Positions 49,246-57,732 of a DNA stretch of 64,000 nucleotides are shown piece by piece. The stretch lies in assembly GCF_018688235.1 (NCBI RefSeq), contig NZ_CP061313.1:124001-188000 (forward strand). The letters run 5' to 3'. This DNA is from Polynucleobacter sp. AP-Nino-20-G2 (GTDB taxonomy: Bacteria; Pseudomonadota; Gammaproteobacteria; Burkholderiales; Burkholderiaceae). Both the position numbers and the translations under genes were made by a program. Under the pieces are notes generated by a model. The model worked only from the letters and a program-made list of their open reading frames with translations, was not told the DNA's origin and did no database searches. Position 1 is the first letter of the stretch. Each line of letters starts with the position of its first letter.

Positions 49246-50306
49246 GCGCTAACCTCAGCTTCAAGAGCTTTGAGATTAATGAGTCCCGCGTTGACCCACT
49301 GCATTCCTGCAGAATGTAAATCCATATAGGGGGTGGAAAGTGAGAGTTGTTGAGGTCCCAATACTTCATGAACTCCGATGCGCCCAAAATAACCAGACCC
49401 CTTGCAGTATGAGCAATCTTTTGGAGAGCTCTTTGTAGTGCAATGTTGACATTTTCTGCGCACCAAGCGTTGAGAGCTCACGCAACGTAGGCAAGATTCA
49501 ATGGCCTCTTGGTCAATGCCCAAGCTTTTAAGACGATTAAGAGACCCGAGTGCATTACGGGTGTGTAGAGTACTTAATACAAGATGCCCTGTTTGCGCCG
49601 CCTGAATAGCAAGTTGAGCACTGGCCGCATCTCGAATTTCCCCAATCATGATGACATCAGGATCCTGCCTTAATAGGGCGCGAATGATCGTTGGAAAATC
49701 TAATCCCGCTTTTGGGTGATAAGCCACTTGATTCACGCCAGGAAGACGAATTTCAATTGGATCTTCCACAGAGCAGAGATTGCGTTGGACTTGATTGAGT
49801 GCGCTGAGGCAGCTGTACAGAGTACGGGTCTTCCCGCTACCCGTTGGACCCGTTACCAGAATTAGTCCATTAGTTTGTTGAATGGCATGCTTAAATATGG
49901 CTAGCTGCTCTGGTAGCAAGCCAATGCTCTCTAAGGCGAGTTCATTTAGCTGACTTGGGAGAATCCGTACCACTGCTTTTTCACCGTGCAGTGTTGGCAG
50001 AATAGAAACTCGGCAATCAATATTAGGCTTGCTGAAATCATGCCCGATAGCAAGTCGACCATCTTGGGGCAATCGCTTCTCTGCGATATCCAAGCGGGCC
50101 AAAATTTTGATGCGGGTAATGAGGCGCTCATGCAAATCAATAGGGTATTGATTTTGTAGTCTGAGTTGTCCATCTATACGGACGCGCACCATCGTTTCTT
50201 GAGTGCGAGCCTCAATGTGAATGTCCGTTGCCCGGGAATTTAATGCATCAACTGTGATTCCATGCCAGGTACGAATAATGTGAGAATCATGAAGTGCTTC
50301 GCTCAA
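49236..50306 (-). CDS. pilB: Pilus/secretion assembly ATPase PilB/GspE, without N-terminal domain
   Basis: A 356-residue hexameric ATPase. Walker A GPTGSGKT at 153-160, the Asp box LCSVEDPIE, Walker B DPDVIMIGEIRD and the His box LSTLHTRNALG are intact, and the zinc-binding CxxC pairs (CQHC, CSYC) are present. Standard PilB or GspE are 500-570 residues and begin with a MshEN/T2SSE_N domain; this protein starts directly at the N2 domain (SRATDIHIEA). Start is a TTG overlapping the stop of the CNNM/CBS gene (TTGA), with no in-frame ATG before residue 39. Confidence 0.87.
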   Translation of the reverse strand: MSEALHDSHIIRTWHGITVDALNSRATDIHIEARTQETMVRVRIDGQLRLQNQYPIDLHERLITRIKILARLDIAEKRLPQDGRLAIGHDFSKPNIDCRVSILPTLHGEKAVVRILPSQLNELALESIGLLPEQLAIFKHAIQQTNGLILVTGPTGSGKTRTLYSCLSALNQVQRNLCSVEDPIEIRLPGVNQVAYHPKAGLDFPTIIRALLRQDPDVIMIGEIRDAASAQLAIQAAQTGHLVLSTLHTRNALGSLNRLKSLGIDQEAIESCLRCVSSQRLVRRKCQHCTTKSSPKDCSYCKGSGYFGRIGVHEVLGPQQLSLSTPYMDLHSAGMQWVNAGLINLKALEAEVSAWH

Positions 50307-51592
50307 TCTTGCTTGGGCTGATTGAGGGGTCTATATAGCTTCACAGTTTTAACCCCGTGTTCGTCGAACTGCACAATCTCCATTACAACGTCTGCTATCC
50401 GGATGCTGACATCATGATCAGGGATAGCCTCTAATTTCTCCAAGATCAGACCGTTTAAAGTACGGGGGCCATCCAGAGGTAGGTCGAGATTCAGGAGGCG
50501 ATTTAAATCGCGTAGCGATGCGCTACCGCTTGCAAGATAGGTACCATCAGTAAGCCAGCGCGGATTGTTGGAGAGATTTGAAAAGGAGGTGGTGAACTCC
50601 CCAATCAGCTCTTCAACAATATCCTCAAATGTCACTAGGCCAAGAACTTCCCCATACTCATTCACGACGAGGCTAAGGCGTTGCTGATTGTCCTGGAAAA
50701 ACTGCATCTGCTGTAGTACGGGTGTACCGCTTGGAATGAAGTAAGGCTCATTGAGTAAAACCCTAAAGTCCTCATGGTGCAGTTCTGAGCTTCCCAACAA
50801 GGAGAGCGCCTTTTTTACCGAGAGGATTCCAACGATGCGCTCTGAATCGCCATCACATACCGGTAGTTTATTGTGATAACAAGTTTCTAGTTGTTGCACG
50901 ACTTCATCGATAGGTCTTGAAAGATCTAAAATCTCAATCTTTGCGCGAGGTGTCATCACATCCTCAACCAGAATATTTTCCAAGTTGAACAAGTTCAGCA
51001 ATATATTGCGATGGTGCGCAGATACAAAACGATTGGATTCAAGTACGAGGCTGCGCAACTCCTCTTTACTCATCACGCGATTTTCATTGGATGCCTGTAG
51101 TCCAGAAATTTTCATCAAACCCGAAACCAGATTATTGATGAACCACAGTAAGGGCTTCAGAAAGTAAGTAAGCGGCAGAATGACCCAGCCGACATTGCTG
51201 GCGATTTTCTCGGGAAATGCTGCGCCAATCACCTTTGGCGTAATCTCGCTAAAGATGATGATGAGTAAGGCTACAACCAGAGTGGCAATCGACAGTACTA
51301 GTCCACTATCGCCAAAAATATGCAGCGCAATACCGGTTACCAAAATTGGTAGGATGGTATTGATGAGGTTGTTGGAGATGAGTAATACAGAGAGAAGCGA
51401 GTCAATCCGCTTTAATAATCTTTCGGCAAGCGCAGCTCCAGCATTGCCTCCATTTGCCATTGCGCGAAGGCGATGACGATTTGAGGAAAGCATGCTGGTT
51501 TCGGCCATGGAAAAAAAGCCGGAGAGTGCGAGTAAAAATAGGACTAGAGCGACTTGGCCAATAAAAGGCCAATCATCAAAAAAAGTGTCCAT
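50303..51592 (-). CDS. CNNM/CBS-domain (HlyC/CorC-type) membrane protein
   Basis: A 429-residue protein from ATG 51592: a DUF21/CNNM transmembrane domain (about residues 1-190, four spans, with SGFFSMAETSM and FSEITPKVIGAAFP), two CBS domains (DVMTPRAKIEILDL to VNEYGEVLGLVTFEDIVEELIGE), and a C-terminal CorC_HlyC domain. Members are thought to move or sense Mg2+ or other divalent cations; the haemolysin name is historical. A TTG 11 codons upstream gives a less likely start. It overlaps the pilB start by 4 bp and is divergent from the alkyltransferase gene. Confidence 0.9.
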   Translation of the reverse strand: MDTFFDDWPFIGQVALVLFLLALSGFFSMAETSMLSSNRHRLRAMANGGNAGAALAERLLKRIDSLLSVLLISNNLINTILPILVTGIALHIFGDSGLVLSIATLVVALLIIIFSEITPKVIGAAFPEKIASNVGWVILPLTYFLKPLLWFINNLVSGLMKISGLQASNENRVMSKEELRSLVLESNRFVSAHHRNILLNLFNLENILVEDVMTPRAKIEILDLSRPIDEVVQQLETCYHNKLPVCDGDSERIVGILSVKKALSLLGSSELHHEDFRVLLNEPYFIPSGTPVLQQMQFFQDNQQRLSLVVNEYGEVLGLVTFEDIVEELIGEFTTSFSNLSNNPRWLTDGTYLASGSASLRDLNRLLNLDLPLDGPRTLNGLILEKLEAIPDHDVSIRIADVVMEIVQFDEHGVKTVKLYRPLNQPKQD

Positions 51593-51688
51593 TAGGGGCG
51601 CCTGCAAAGAATAAAGAAGAACCAATATAGCAAAGTGGCATTTCTCTCGCTATAGCTTTGTTGGAATTGTCCCCGAATAATTTCCGTA

Positions 51689-52222
51689 ATGTATGTCAGA
51701 ATCTTCCGCATGCCCTCTTCTCGATCCAGCTTAGTCATCCATTCCGCCGAGTATTGCGTCATTGCAGCGCCTTTTGGGTGTCTGGGAGTACAAACTGAGC
51801 TGGTAGATGACAGCTTGATGATTTCAAAAATTGATTACTTGCCGCCCACCACCGCTCTGATTGCCCCAGCAAATCAGTTGGCTAAAGCTTTTTCAAAGCA
51901 ATGTGCTCAATATTTCAAAAATCCTTCAGCTAGTTTTGATTTGCCACTTAAGCCGGCCGGCACTGTGCACCAGCAAAAAGTCTGGAATGCCGCCCAAAAT
52001 ATTGAGATTGGCAGTACAAAGACTTACGGGGAGATTGCCAAAGAAATTAAGAGCGGTCCGCGTGCTGTTGGAACCGCTTGCGGCGCCAATCCTTATCCCC
52101 TCATTACACCTTGTCACCGGGTAGTTTCTGCGCAAGGAATAGGTGGATTTATGAAGGAAGACACGCCAGGGCTTCATCGTCAAATCAAAATTTGGCTCTT
52201 AAAGCACGAGGGTGCTCTTTAG
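51689..52222 (+). CDS. ogt: Methylated-DNA--protein-cysteine methyltransferase (Ogt/AGT)
   Basis: A 177-residue suicide DNA-repair protein that removes alkyl groups from O6 of guanine. The acceptor cysteine is C142 in TPCHRV; KTYGEIAKEI and PRAVGTACGANP supply the helix-turn-helix and arginine finger. The N-terminal domain is diverged but of the right size. ATG 51689 or ATG 51710 could be the start. Its stop is 7 bp from that of the convergent squalene-synthase-like gene. Confidence 0.92.
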   Translation: MYVRIFRMPSSRSSLVIHSAEYCVIAAPFGCLGVQTELVDDSLMISKIDYLPPTTALIAPANQLAKAFSKQCAQYFKNPSASFDLPLKPAGTVHQQKVWNAAQNIEIGSTKTYGEIAKEIKSGPRAVGTACGANPYPLITPCHRVVSAQGIGGFMKEDTPGLHRQIKIWLLKHEGAL

Positions 52223-52229
52223 CTCATTT

Positions 52230-53210
52230 TTAATGGCGGCCTGCTGTAATACGTCTCAAGCGTCCAGAGGCGATATATAGAAACAATCTCATCGTGGCAT
52301 CACTGCCTGCTGCTAGCTTGGTGAAGCTATAGAAGCACCCTACCGTTTTGCGAGACAGCTTTACCTCCGCCTTGTCGCTAAATTCTGTTTTACTAGCAAT
52401 CTTCTCTAGAGTCATTACAGCTAGACCAAATGCTAAGAAGCAAAAGCGCCTCATGCCACTTTCACCCTTGGGAATCAGCAGAATATAGGCGAGAGAGTCT
52501 TGAAGCTTTTCATGGGCAATCTTGAGAAGCGCTGTTTGTGAAAGATGCATTGGTTTCCACGACACTCCGCGTGCGCGATCCTCTGGCGAGTCCTTGAGAA
52601 TATTAGTCATCTGCAGCGCTTGACCAAAAGCCACTGCCAGTTTTTCATGGCCCTGAATGCGTTTGGCAAACTCCGGTGAGTAGTTGCTAAAAATAGTGGT
52701 AAGAAGTTCTCCAACCACTCCCGCTACTACATAGCAGTAGTGTTCAAATTCAGGTAAATCTTTTAGACCCTCTTGAGTTTGTCTATTGTGAAAATAAGAC
52801 ATCCCCTCTGACATGATGGAGACGCAGCGGCTAATTGCGACTTGATCTCTATCTGAAAAAGTGTGGAGTATTCTTAGAACGGTTGGGGTATGGGCAATTA
52901 AATCTAGTTCATCCTGATTTGAATAAGCTTTTAAGGCCTCTAGACAGGGGGTGACAAAAGCGCTAGCAGGAATGATTCCAAGAACCGTCTCTAAAAAGAG
53001 TTTAGATAGACCCTGTTTCTCTGTGGCCGTTAATTCACTTGCATCCTCAATGGTGTCGACAATGCGGCAAAGTAGATAAGTATTGCCAACCACCTTCTCA
53101 ATTGCCGGTGGTAATAGGGGGATGGTGAGGGCAAAAGTGCGCGAGACAGAACTCAAAATGGCTTTTTGATAAGCCAGATCAGCAATTGGGTTCTCTGTTG
53201 GGGAATTCAC
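52230..53210 (-). CDS. Squalene/phytoene synthase family protein, squalene-synthase-like
   Basis: A 326-residue trans-isoprenyl diphosphate head-to-head synthase. First aspartate motif D52-TIE-D56 in CRIVDTIEDA, second D207-SPE-D211 in NILKDSPEDRARG; SRTFALTIPLLPP near residue 23 and YCYVVAGVVGELLT fit the single-enzyme squalene synthase type better than HpnC or HpnD. No C-terminal membrane anchor like that of eukaryotes. The start is GTG 53210 because no in-frame ATG is near. No hopanoid cyclase or HpnE is in the window, so whether it makes squalene for hopanoids or for carotenoids is open. Confidence 0.88.
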   Translation of the reverse strand: MNSPTENPIADLAYQKAILSSVSRTFALTIPLLPPAIEKVVGNTYLLCRIVDTIEDASELTATEKQGLSKLFLETVLGIIPASAFVTPCLEALKAYSNQDELDLIAHTPTVLRILHTFSDRDQVAISRCVSIMSEGMSYFHNRQTQEGLKDLPEFEHYCYVVAGVVGELLTTIFSNYSPEFAKRIQGHEKLAVAFGQALQMTNILKDSPEDRARGVSWKPMHLSQTALLKIAHEKLQDSLAYILLIPKGESGMRRFCFLAFGLAVMTLEKIASKTEFSDKAEVKLSRKTVGCFYSFTKLAAGSDATMRLFLYIASGRLRRITAGRH

Positions 53211-53261
53211 CCATGAATTATGTCAGACGAGCGTGCCCAAATTTAAGCCTTATTTCATGAA

Positions 53262-53275
53262 TGTCATAAGTGACA
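53262..53275. promoter_or_regulatory. Operator-like palindrome with -10 in the symporter promoter
   Basis: TGTCATAAGTGACA is a 5-bp inverted repeat with a 4-bp centre. It lies just before TATAAT (53282-53287), a perfect -10 for the plus-strand symporter gene, whose -35 is poor. A regulator bound here would touch the -35 region, acting as activator or repressor. The minus-strand squalene-synthase-like gene is divergent and could share it. Confidence 0.45.
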
Positions 53276-53318
53276 AGGCCATATAATTTGTGCAAATTCC
53301 TGAAGGAGAAATTGGGCG

Positions 53319-54734
53319 ATGTTGATTTGGTTTGTCATCATCTATTGGGTAGTGTCTGTGGGCATCGGCCTTTGGGCTGCGCTACGCGTTAAAAATACCG
53401 CAGACTTTGCCGCCGCTGGCCATAGCCTCCCTTTGCCGATTGTGACTGCCACCGTCTTTGCCACTTGGTTTGGCTCTGAAACTGTCCTAGGTATACCAGC
53501 TACTTTTTTAAAAGAGGGTTTGGGCGGCATTGTTTCAGACCCCTTTGGCTCTTCGATGTGTCTGATATTGGTGGGCCTCTTTTTTGCTCGACATCTCTAC
53601 AACCGGCGCATGCTCACTATTGGTGATTTCTTTAGGGAGAAGTATGGGCGAACAGTTGAAGTTTTGGTGACCCTCTGTATTGTGGTTTCTTATCTAGGCT
53701 GGGTTGCTGCACAAATTAAAGCCTTAGGATTGGTTTTCAATGTCGTTTCCGAGGGCAGTATTTCTCAGACTGGCGGCATGTTGATTGGCGCGGGTAGTGT
53801 GTTGATCTACACCTTGTTTGGGGGCATGTGGTCAGTAGCCATTACCGATTTCATTCAAATGATCATCATCGTAGTCGGGATGCTCTATATCGGTGGTGAA
53901 ATGACTGTTCAAACAGGTGGCATTGGCGTAGTACTTGAACATGCCGCTGCCGCAGGCCAATTTTCTAATTTCTGGCCCGATATGAACCTGGCATCCATCT
54001 TGGGATTTGTCGCTGCTTTATGCACCATGATGCTGGGCTCTATTCCGCAGCAGGATGTCTTTCAGCGTATCACCTCCTCAAAGAACGTCAATATTGCCGT
54101 CCAAGCGGCTCTGTTGGGCGGTGTTTTGTATTTCATTTTTGCTTTTGTTCCCTTGTATCTAGCGTATTCAGCCACCATCATCAGTCCTGATTTGGTGCAG
54201 CAGTACTTAAATACAGACCCCCAGATGATTTTGCCAAAGTTGATTTTGAATCACGCACCATTGATTGCGCAGGTGATGTTTTTTGGGGCGCTTCTGTCGG
54301 CGATTAAGAGTTGTGCCAGTGCGACTTTGCTGGCCCCATCGGTCACGTTTGCCGAAAATATCGTCAGAGGATTTTTTAAGCATTTATCTGATCGAGATTT
54401 GTTGAAGGTAATGCGTATTACCGTCCTATGTTTTGCAGTGGTCGTTACTTTTTTTGCGGTGAATTCCCATTTATCTATTTTTAAGATGGTGGAGAACGCC
54501 TATAAAGTGACATTGGTTGCAGCTTTCGTGCCACTTGCCTTTGGTGTGTATTGGTCGAAAGCGAACTCCTTAGGCGGCTTATTGGCTGTTGTTGGGGGGC
54601 TCACTGTCTGGATCAGTTGCGAAACCCTTGCTCCAAATGCGATTCTTCCCCCTCAATTAGCCGGGCTTTTGGCTAGTGTCATTGGCATGCTCTTAGGTGG
54701 CTTAGTCCCCAGAGCTAAATTAAGCGCCATTTAA
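53319..54734 (+). CDS. Sodium:solute symporter family transporter
   Basis: A 471-residue protein with about 12-13 membrane spans, of the SSS type: VSVGIGLWAALRVKNTADFAAAGHSLPLPIVTAT at the start and the core GGMWSVAITDFIQMIIIVVGM. It takes up an organic solute driven by Na+. The substrate (proline, pantothenate, carboxylates and others in the family) cannot be told. Ribosome site GAAGGAG, ATG 53319. Divergent from the squalene-synthase-like gene, with a palindrome in the promoter. The next gene begins after a 116-bp gap with its own promoter. Confidence 0.88.
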   Translation: MLIWFVIIYWVVSVGIGLWAALRVKNTADFAAAGHSLPLPIVTATVFATWFGSETVLGIPATFLKEGLGGIVSDPFGSSMCLILVGLFFARHLYNRRMLTIGDFFREKYGRTVEVLVTLCIVVSYLGWVAAQIKALGLVFNVVSEGSISQTGGMLIGAGSVLIYTLFGGMWSVAITDFIQMIIIVVGMLYIGGEMTVQTGGIGVVLEHAAAAGQFSNFWPDMNLASILGFVAALCTMMLGSIPQQDVFQRITSSKNVNIAVQAALLGGVLYFIFAFVPLYLAYSATIISPDLVQQYLNTDPQMILPKLILNHAPLIAQVMFFGALLSAIKSCASATLLAPSVTFAENIVRGFFKHLSDRDLLKVMRITVLCFAVVVTFFAVNSHLSIFKMVENAYKVTLVAAFVPLAFGVYWSKANSLGGLLAVVGGLTVWISCETLAPNAILPPQLAGLLASVIGMLLGGLVPRAKLSAI

Positions 54735-54783
54735 GGGCTGAGACAATCTTAAATATGCCCAAAAAATAGGCATAAATATTTTG

Positions 54784-54812
54784 TTGCACCGCAAAATATT
54801 CTCCTCTAATAT
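54784..54812 (+). promoter_or_regulatory. Sigma70-type promoter of the ketopantoate-reductase-like gene
   Basis: TTGCAC (54784-54789), a 17-bp spacer and TAATAT (54807-54812) lie 38 bp before the ATG at 54851. Five of six bases match the -35 consensus loosely (TTGnnn core intact) and five of six the -10. Confidence 0.65.
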
Positions 54813-54850
54813 GACACTAATTCAAAATTTTTTATCTTTATGGAGTTTTT

Positions 54851-55870
54851 ATGAAAATCTGTGTGATCGGTGGAGGGGGCGCTATTGGCGGTTACCTTGC
54901 TGTCATGTTGGCTCGAGCGGGCAATGAGGTAACGGTTGTTGCTCGTGGCGCTACTCTAGCGGCAATCAAAGAGCGTGGTCTTGCGCTAATTATGGATGAC
55001 CAGCCCGAGCCCCTGGTGGCTCAGGTGAAGGCGGTAGAAAAAATTACCGATGCAGAAACGCCCGATGTCGTGATTTTGGCTGTCAAGGCGCATCAGGTTG
55101 AACCTATCATTGACGACCTTGCAGCAATCATGGGTCCTGAGACTATTTTGATCCCAATGCAGAACGGAATTCCATGGTGGTATTTCCAAAAGCTGGGCGG
55201 TGATTACCAAGATCACTCGGTGGAAACTGTGGATGCTGGCGGCGTTGCTAAGAAAGCAATTAATCCAAATAATATTATTGGTTGCGTGGTGTATCCCGCC
55301 ACCTTTACTCAAGCACCGGGTGTCATCCGTCACGTTGAAGGCAATCGCTTTCCTTTAGGTGAGTTGGATGGCAAAGTGACCGAGCGCATTCAGAAAATGT
55401 CTGAAATGATGGGTGCTGCTGGTTTCAAATCTCCGATCCTGGAAGATATTCGTTCTGAAATTTGGTTGAAGTTGTGGGGCAACATGACCTTCAATCCAAT
55501 CAGCTCATTGACTCATGGAACCTTAGAAGGTATTTGCCAACATCCTTTGACGAAAGAGTTGGCTCGTAACATGATGGCTGAAGCTCAAACGATTGCCGAG
55601 AAGTTGGGCGTCACTTTCCGTGTGGATATTGAGCGTCGCATTGCTGGTGCCGAGAAGGTTGGGAAACACAAAACTTCTATGCTGCAAGACCTAGAAGCTG
55701 GTCGCAGTTTAGAAATTGATGCCTTGCTTGGTTCGGTTATTGAGCTTGGCAAGATTACTCAGACTCCAACACCCTGCTTGAACACGGTTTTTGCGTTGAC
55801 GAAGTATCTTGATGAGAATGTTCAGGCCTCTAAAGGCAGTTTGGCATTGCCATCAGTTTCAGGTTACTAA
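54851..55870 (+). CDS. 2-dehydropantoate 2-reductase family protein
   Basis: A 339-residue NAD(P)H-dependent reductase. N-terminal GGGGAIGGYLAVMLARAG is the nucleotide-binding motif, VILAVKAHQVEPI and QNGIPWWYF follow, and the C-terminal ApbA_C domain carries KLWGNMTFNPISSLTHGT and KTSMLQDLEAGRSLEID with the catalytic lysine and glutamate. It may be PanE of coenzyme A synthesis, but many genomes hold several paralogues acting on other 2-oxo acids; the extra residues (QNGIPWW) are common in such paralogues. Own promoter, own terminator. Confidence 0.87.
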   Translation: MKICVIGGGGAIGGYLAVMLARAGNEVTVVARGATLAAIKERGLALIMDDQPEPLVAQVKAVEKITDAETPDVVILAVKAHQVEPIIDDLAAIMGPETILIPMQNGIPWWYFQKLGGDYQDHSVETVDAGGVAKKAINPNNIIGCVVYPATFTQAPGVIRHVEGNRFPLGELDGKVTERIQKMSEMMGAAGFKSPILEDIRSEIWLKLWGNMTFNPISSLTHGTLEGICQHPLTKELARNMMAEAQTIAEKLGVTFRVDIERRIAGAEKVGKHKTSMLQDLEAGRSLEIDALLGSVIELGKITQTPTPCLNTVFALTKYLDENVQASKGSLALPSVSGY

Positions 55871-55915
55871 AAGAAAAAAGTAGTTGAGTATTTCTTTTTA
55901 GAAACGTCAGCAATA

Positions 55916-55955
55916 AAAAACCCTCACCACTAATCATGGCGAGGGTTTTTATTTT
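55916..55955. terminator. Bidirectional terminator
   Basis: AAAAACCCTCACCA pairs with TGGCGAGGGTTTTT with one mismatch, with A and T runs at both sides, between convergent genes. Confidence 0.93.
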
Positions 55956-55969
55956 TAAGCTTGCGATCT

Positions 55970-56737
55970 TTATTCGAAGCGATTGTCTAAACGACCAACG
56001 CCATCAATAATGACGCTGACATTGCTGCCTGGTTTCATAGAGCCAACGCCAACTGATGTTCCGCAGGCAATAATGTCGCCCGCTTGTAGTGGAACATCTT
56101 GAGAAATCAGGCTCACCAATTTTGCTGGCGGAAAAATCATGTCAGCAATAGGGTAGCTCTGACGTTCTTGCTCATTCAAAATAGTTTTAACGGTGAGCTT
56201 GCTTGGGTCAACATCGGTGGCAATATAGGGGCCAAAAACGCCGAAGGTATTAAAGCTCTTAGAACGAGTCCACTGAGCGTAGCCTGGGTCACGATTGAGG
56301 ATTTCAATCGCCGTTACATCGTTGATGCAGGTATAGCCAAAAATCGCTTGCGCTGCTTCCGTTTCACTTGCCTCATGACAGGCTTTGCCAATCACAATAC
56401 CAAGCTCACCTTCGTAAACTACTTTTCCAGAATAAGACTTTGGTGTCCGGATGGTTTGATTTGCGGCCAGAAATGAATTATTTCCTTTAAGGAAATACAA
56501 GGGTTCTGCCGGCACTGAATGCTCTAGTTTAGTAACAAGTGCGTGAAAGTTATCCACCATCGCCACCATCTTTGATGGCGTGCATGGAGTGTCAATGGTT
56601 ACATCGGTAAGTTTTAGCGATTCTCCGGTAGGCTGGGGATTGTTGAAAAGGTCGCCAGAGTAAATGGTAATTTGCTCCCCGTGCACCTGTCCAAATCCCG
56701 TTTTGCCTTGATGTTGAAATCTGAGCCATTGAGCCAT
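55970..56737 (-). CDS. Fumarylacetoacetate hydrolase family protein
   Basis: A 255-residue enzyme of the FAH fold. The metal site is E109/E111 in VVYEGELGIVIGK and D140 in CINDVTA; SKSFNTFGVFGPYIAT and CGTSVGVGSMKPG complete the family pattern. Members hydrolyse or decarboxylate acylpyruvates and products of aromatic ring cleavage. The substrate is unknown. Divergent from the reductase-B-like gene with 56 bp between starts, so they probably respond to a shared control. Confidence 0.88.
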   Translation of the reverse strand: MAQWLRFQHQGKTGFGQVHGEQITIYSGDLFNNPQPTGESLKLTDVTIDTPCTPSKMVAMVDNFHALVTKLEHSVPAEPLYFLKGNNSFLAANQTIRTPKSYSGKVVYEGELGIVIGKACHEASETEAAQAIFGYTCINDVTAIEILNRDPGYAQWTRSKSFNTFGVFGPYIATDVDPSKLTVKTILNEQERQSYPIADMIFPPAKLVSLISQDVPLQAGDIIACGTSVGVGSMKPGSNVSVIIDGVGRLDNRFE

Positions 56738-56793
56738 AATGAATTCTCCTGATAGTTAATATTTAATAAGCAATATCTTACAGGGATGCATTG

Positions 56794-57732
56794 ATGACTA
56801 ATAAGAGCGCTGAATTGCTGTTTGCACCAGAGTTGGATCAACCTATTCGTTACATCGAACGGACACGTCATTACTATTTGGGCTTAGGATATGACACGCC
56901 CTATGTATGGGCTCACTATATTGATGTCCCTTTTGTACCCCTAAAGAAGCCACTCAATCAATCCATTTTGGGTCTGGTGACGACGGCTGTACCATTTGAT
57001 TCCAGCAAAGGGCTACAGGGACCTGGAGCGCCCTATAACGCTAGCGCGAAATTTTATGAGCCCTATAGCAAGCCTGTTAGCGAGGATGCGGATTTGCGCA
57101 TCGCGCATGTTGGTATTGATCGACGCAATGCGAATATGGAGGATATGAATTGTTGGTTTCCATTGGACGCAGCTAAACGCGCTGTTGGGCTTGGGCGCAT
57201 TCAGACATTATCAAAACACTTCTATGGATTGCCAACGAATCGCAGTCAGCGACATACTCTTGAAATAGATGCCCCGATTATTTTGGAAAACATGCGTGCA
57301 GATGGGGTGGATGCTGCCGTATTAATTCCGAACTGCCCGATTTGCCATCAAAGCCAAAGTTTGTTGGCTCGATATTTAGAGAGCGCTGGCATTCCAACGG
57401 TGGTCATGGGTGCTGCGAAAGATATTGTCGAGTACTGCGGTGTGCCACGGTTTTTATTTAGCGATTTTCCTCTTGGGAATGCGGCGGCCATGCCGAATCA
57501 TCGTGAGTCACAAGATATGAATTTTGAGCTTGCTTTGCGTGTATTAGAGAGTGCTCCTGCTCCTCGAACAACTGTGCAGTCACCCTTGGTTTGGTCGGAT
57601 GATCCCGCTTGGAAGTTGGATTATTCGAATCTAGAGAAGCTCTCGGATCAAGAGATTGCTCGCTTACGAGATGAGGCTGAGAAGGCGCGCATTACGGCGC
57701 GTGACCTCAGAATGAAAAGCGTAGGTGCTTAA
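56794..57732 (+). CDS. Glycine/sarcosine/betaine reductase B family protein
   Basis: A 312-residue protein from ATG 56794 (TTG one codon earlier). The block from about residue 168, RADGVDAAVLIPNCPICHQSQSL, then ESAGIPTVVMG, VPRFLFSDFPLGNAAAMP, resembles the subunit B family of glycine and betaine reductases, with C181 and C184 as a CxxC. The selenocysteine region of true GrdB is not present, nor are GrdA, GrdC or GrdD nearby, so it cannot act as that anaerobic reductase. The job is unknown. A charged helical tail ends the protein. Its stop shares TTAA with ispB. Confidence 0.7.
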   Translation: MTNKSAELLFAPELDQPIRYIERTRHYYLGLGYDTPYVWAHYIDVPFVPLKKPLNQSILGLVTTAVPFDSSKGLQGPGAPYNASAKFYEPYSKPVSEDADLRIAHVGIDRRNANMEDMNCWFPLDAAKRAVGLGRIQTLSKHFYGLPTNRSQRHTLEIDAPIILENMRADGVDAAVLIPNCPICHQSQSLLARYLESAGIPTVVMGAAKDIVEYCGVPRFLFSDFPLGNAAAMPNHRESQDMNFELALRVLESAPAPRTTVQSPLVWSDDPAWKLDYSNLEKLSDQEIARLRDEAEKARITARDLRMKSVGA

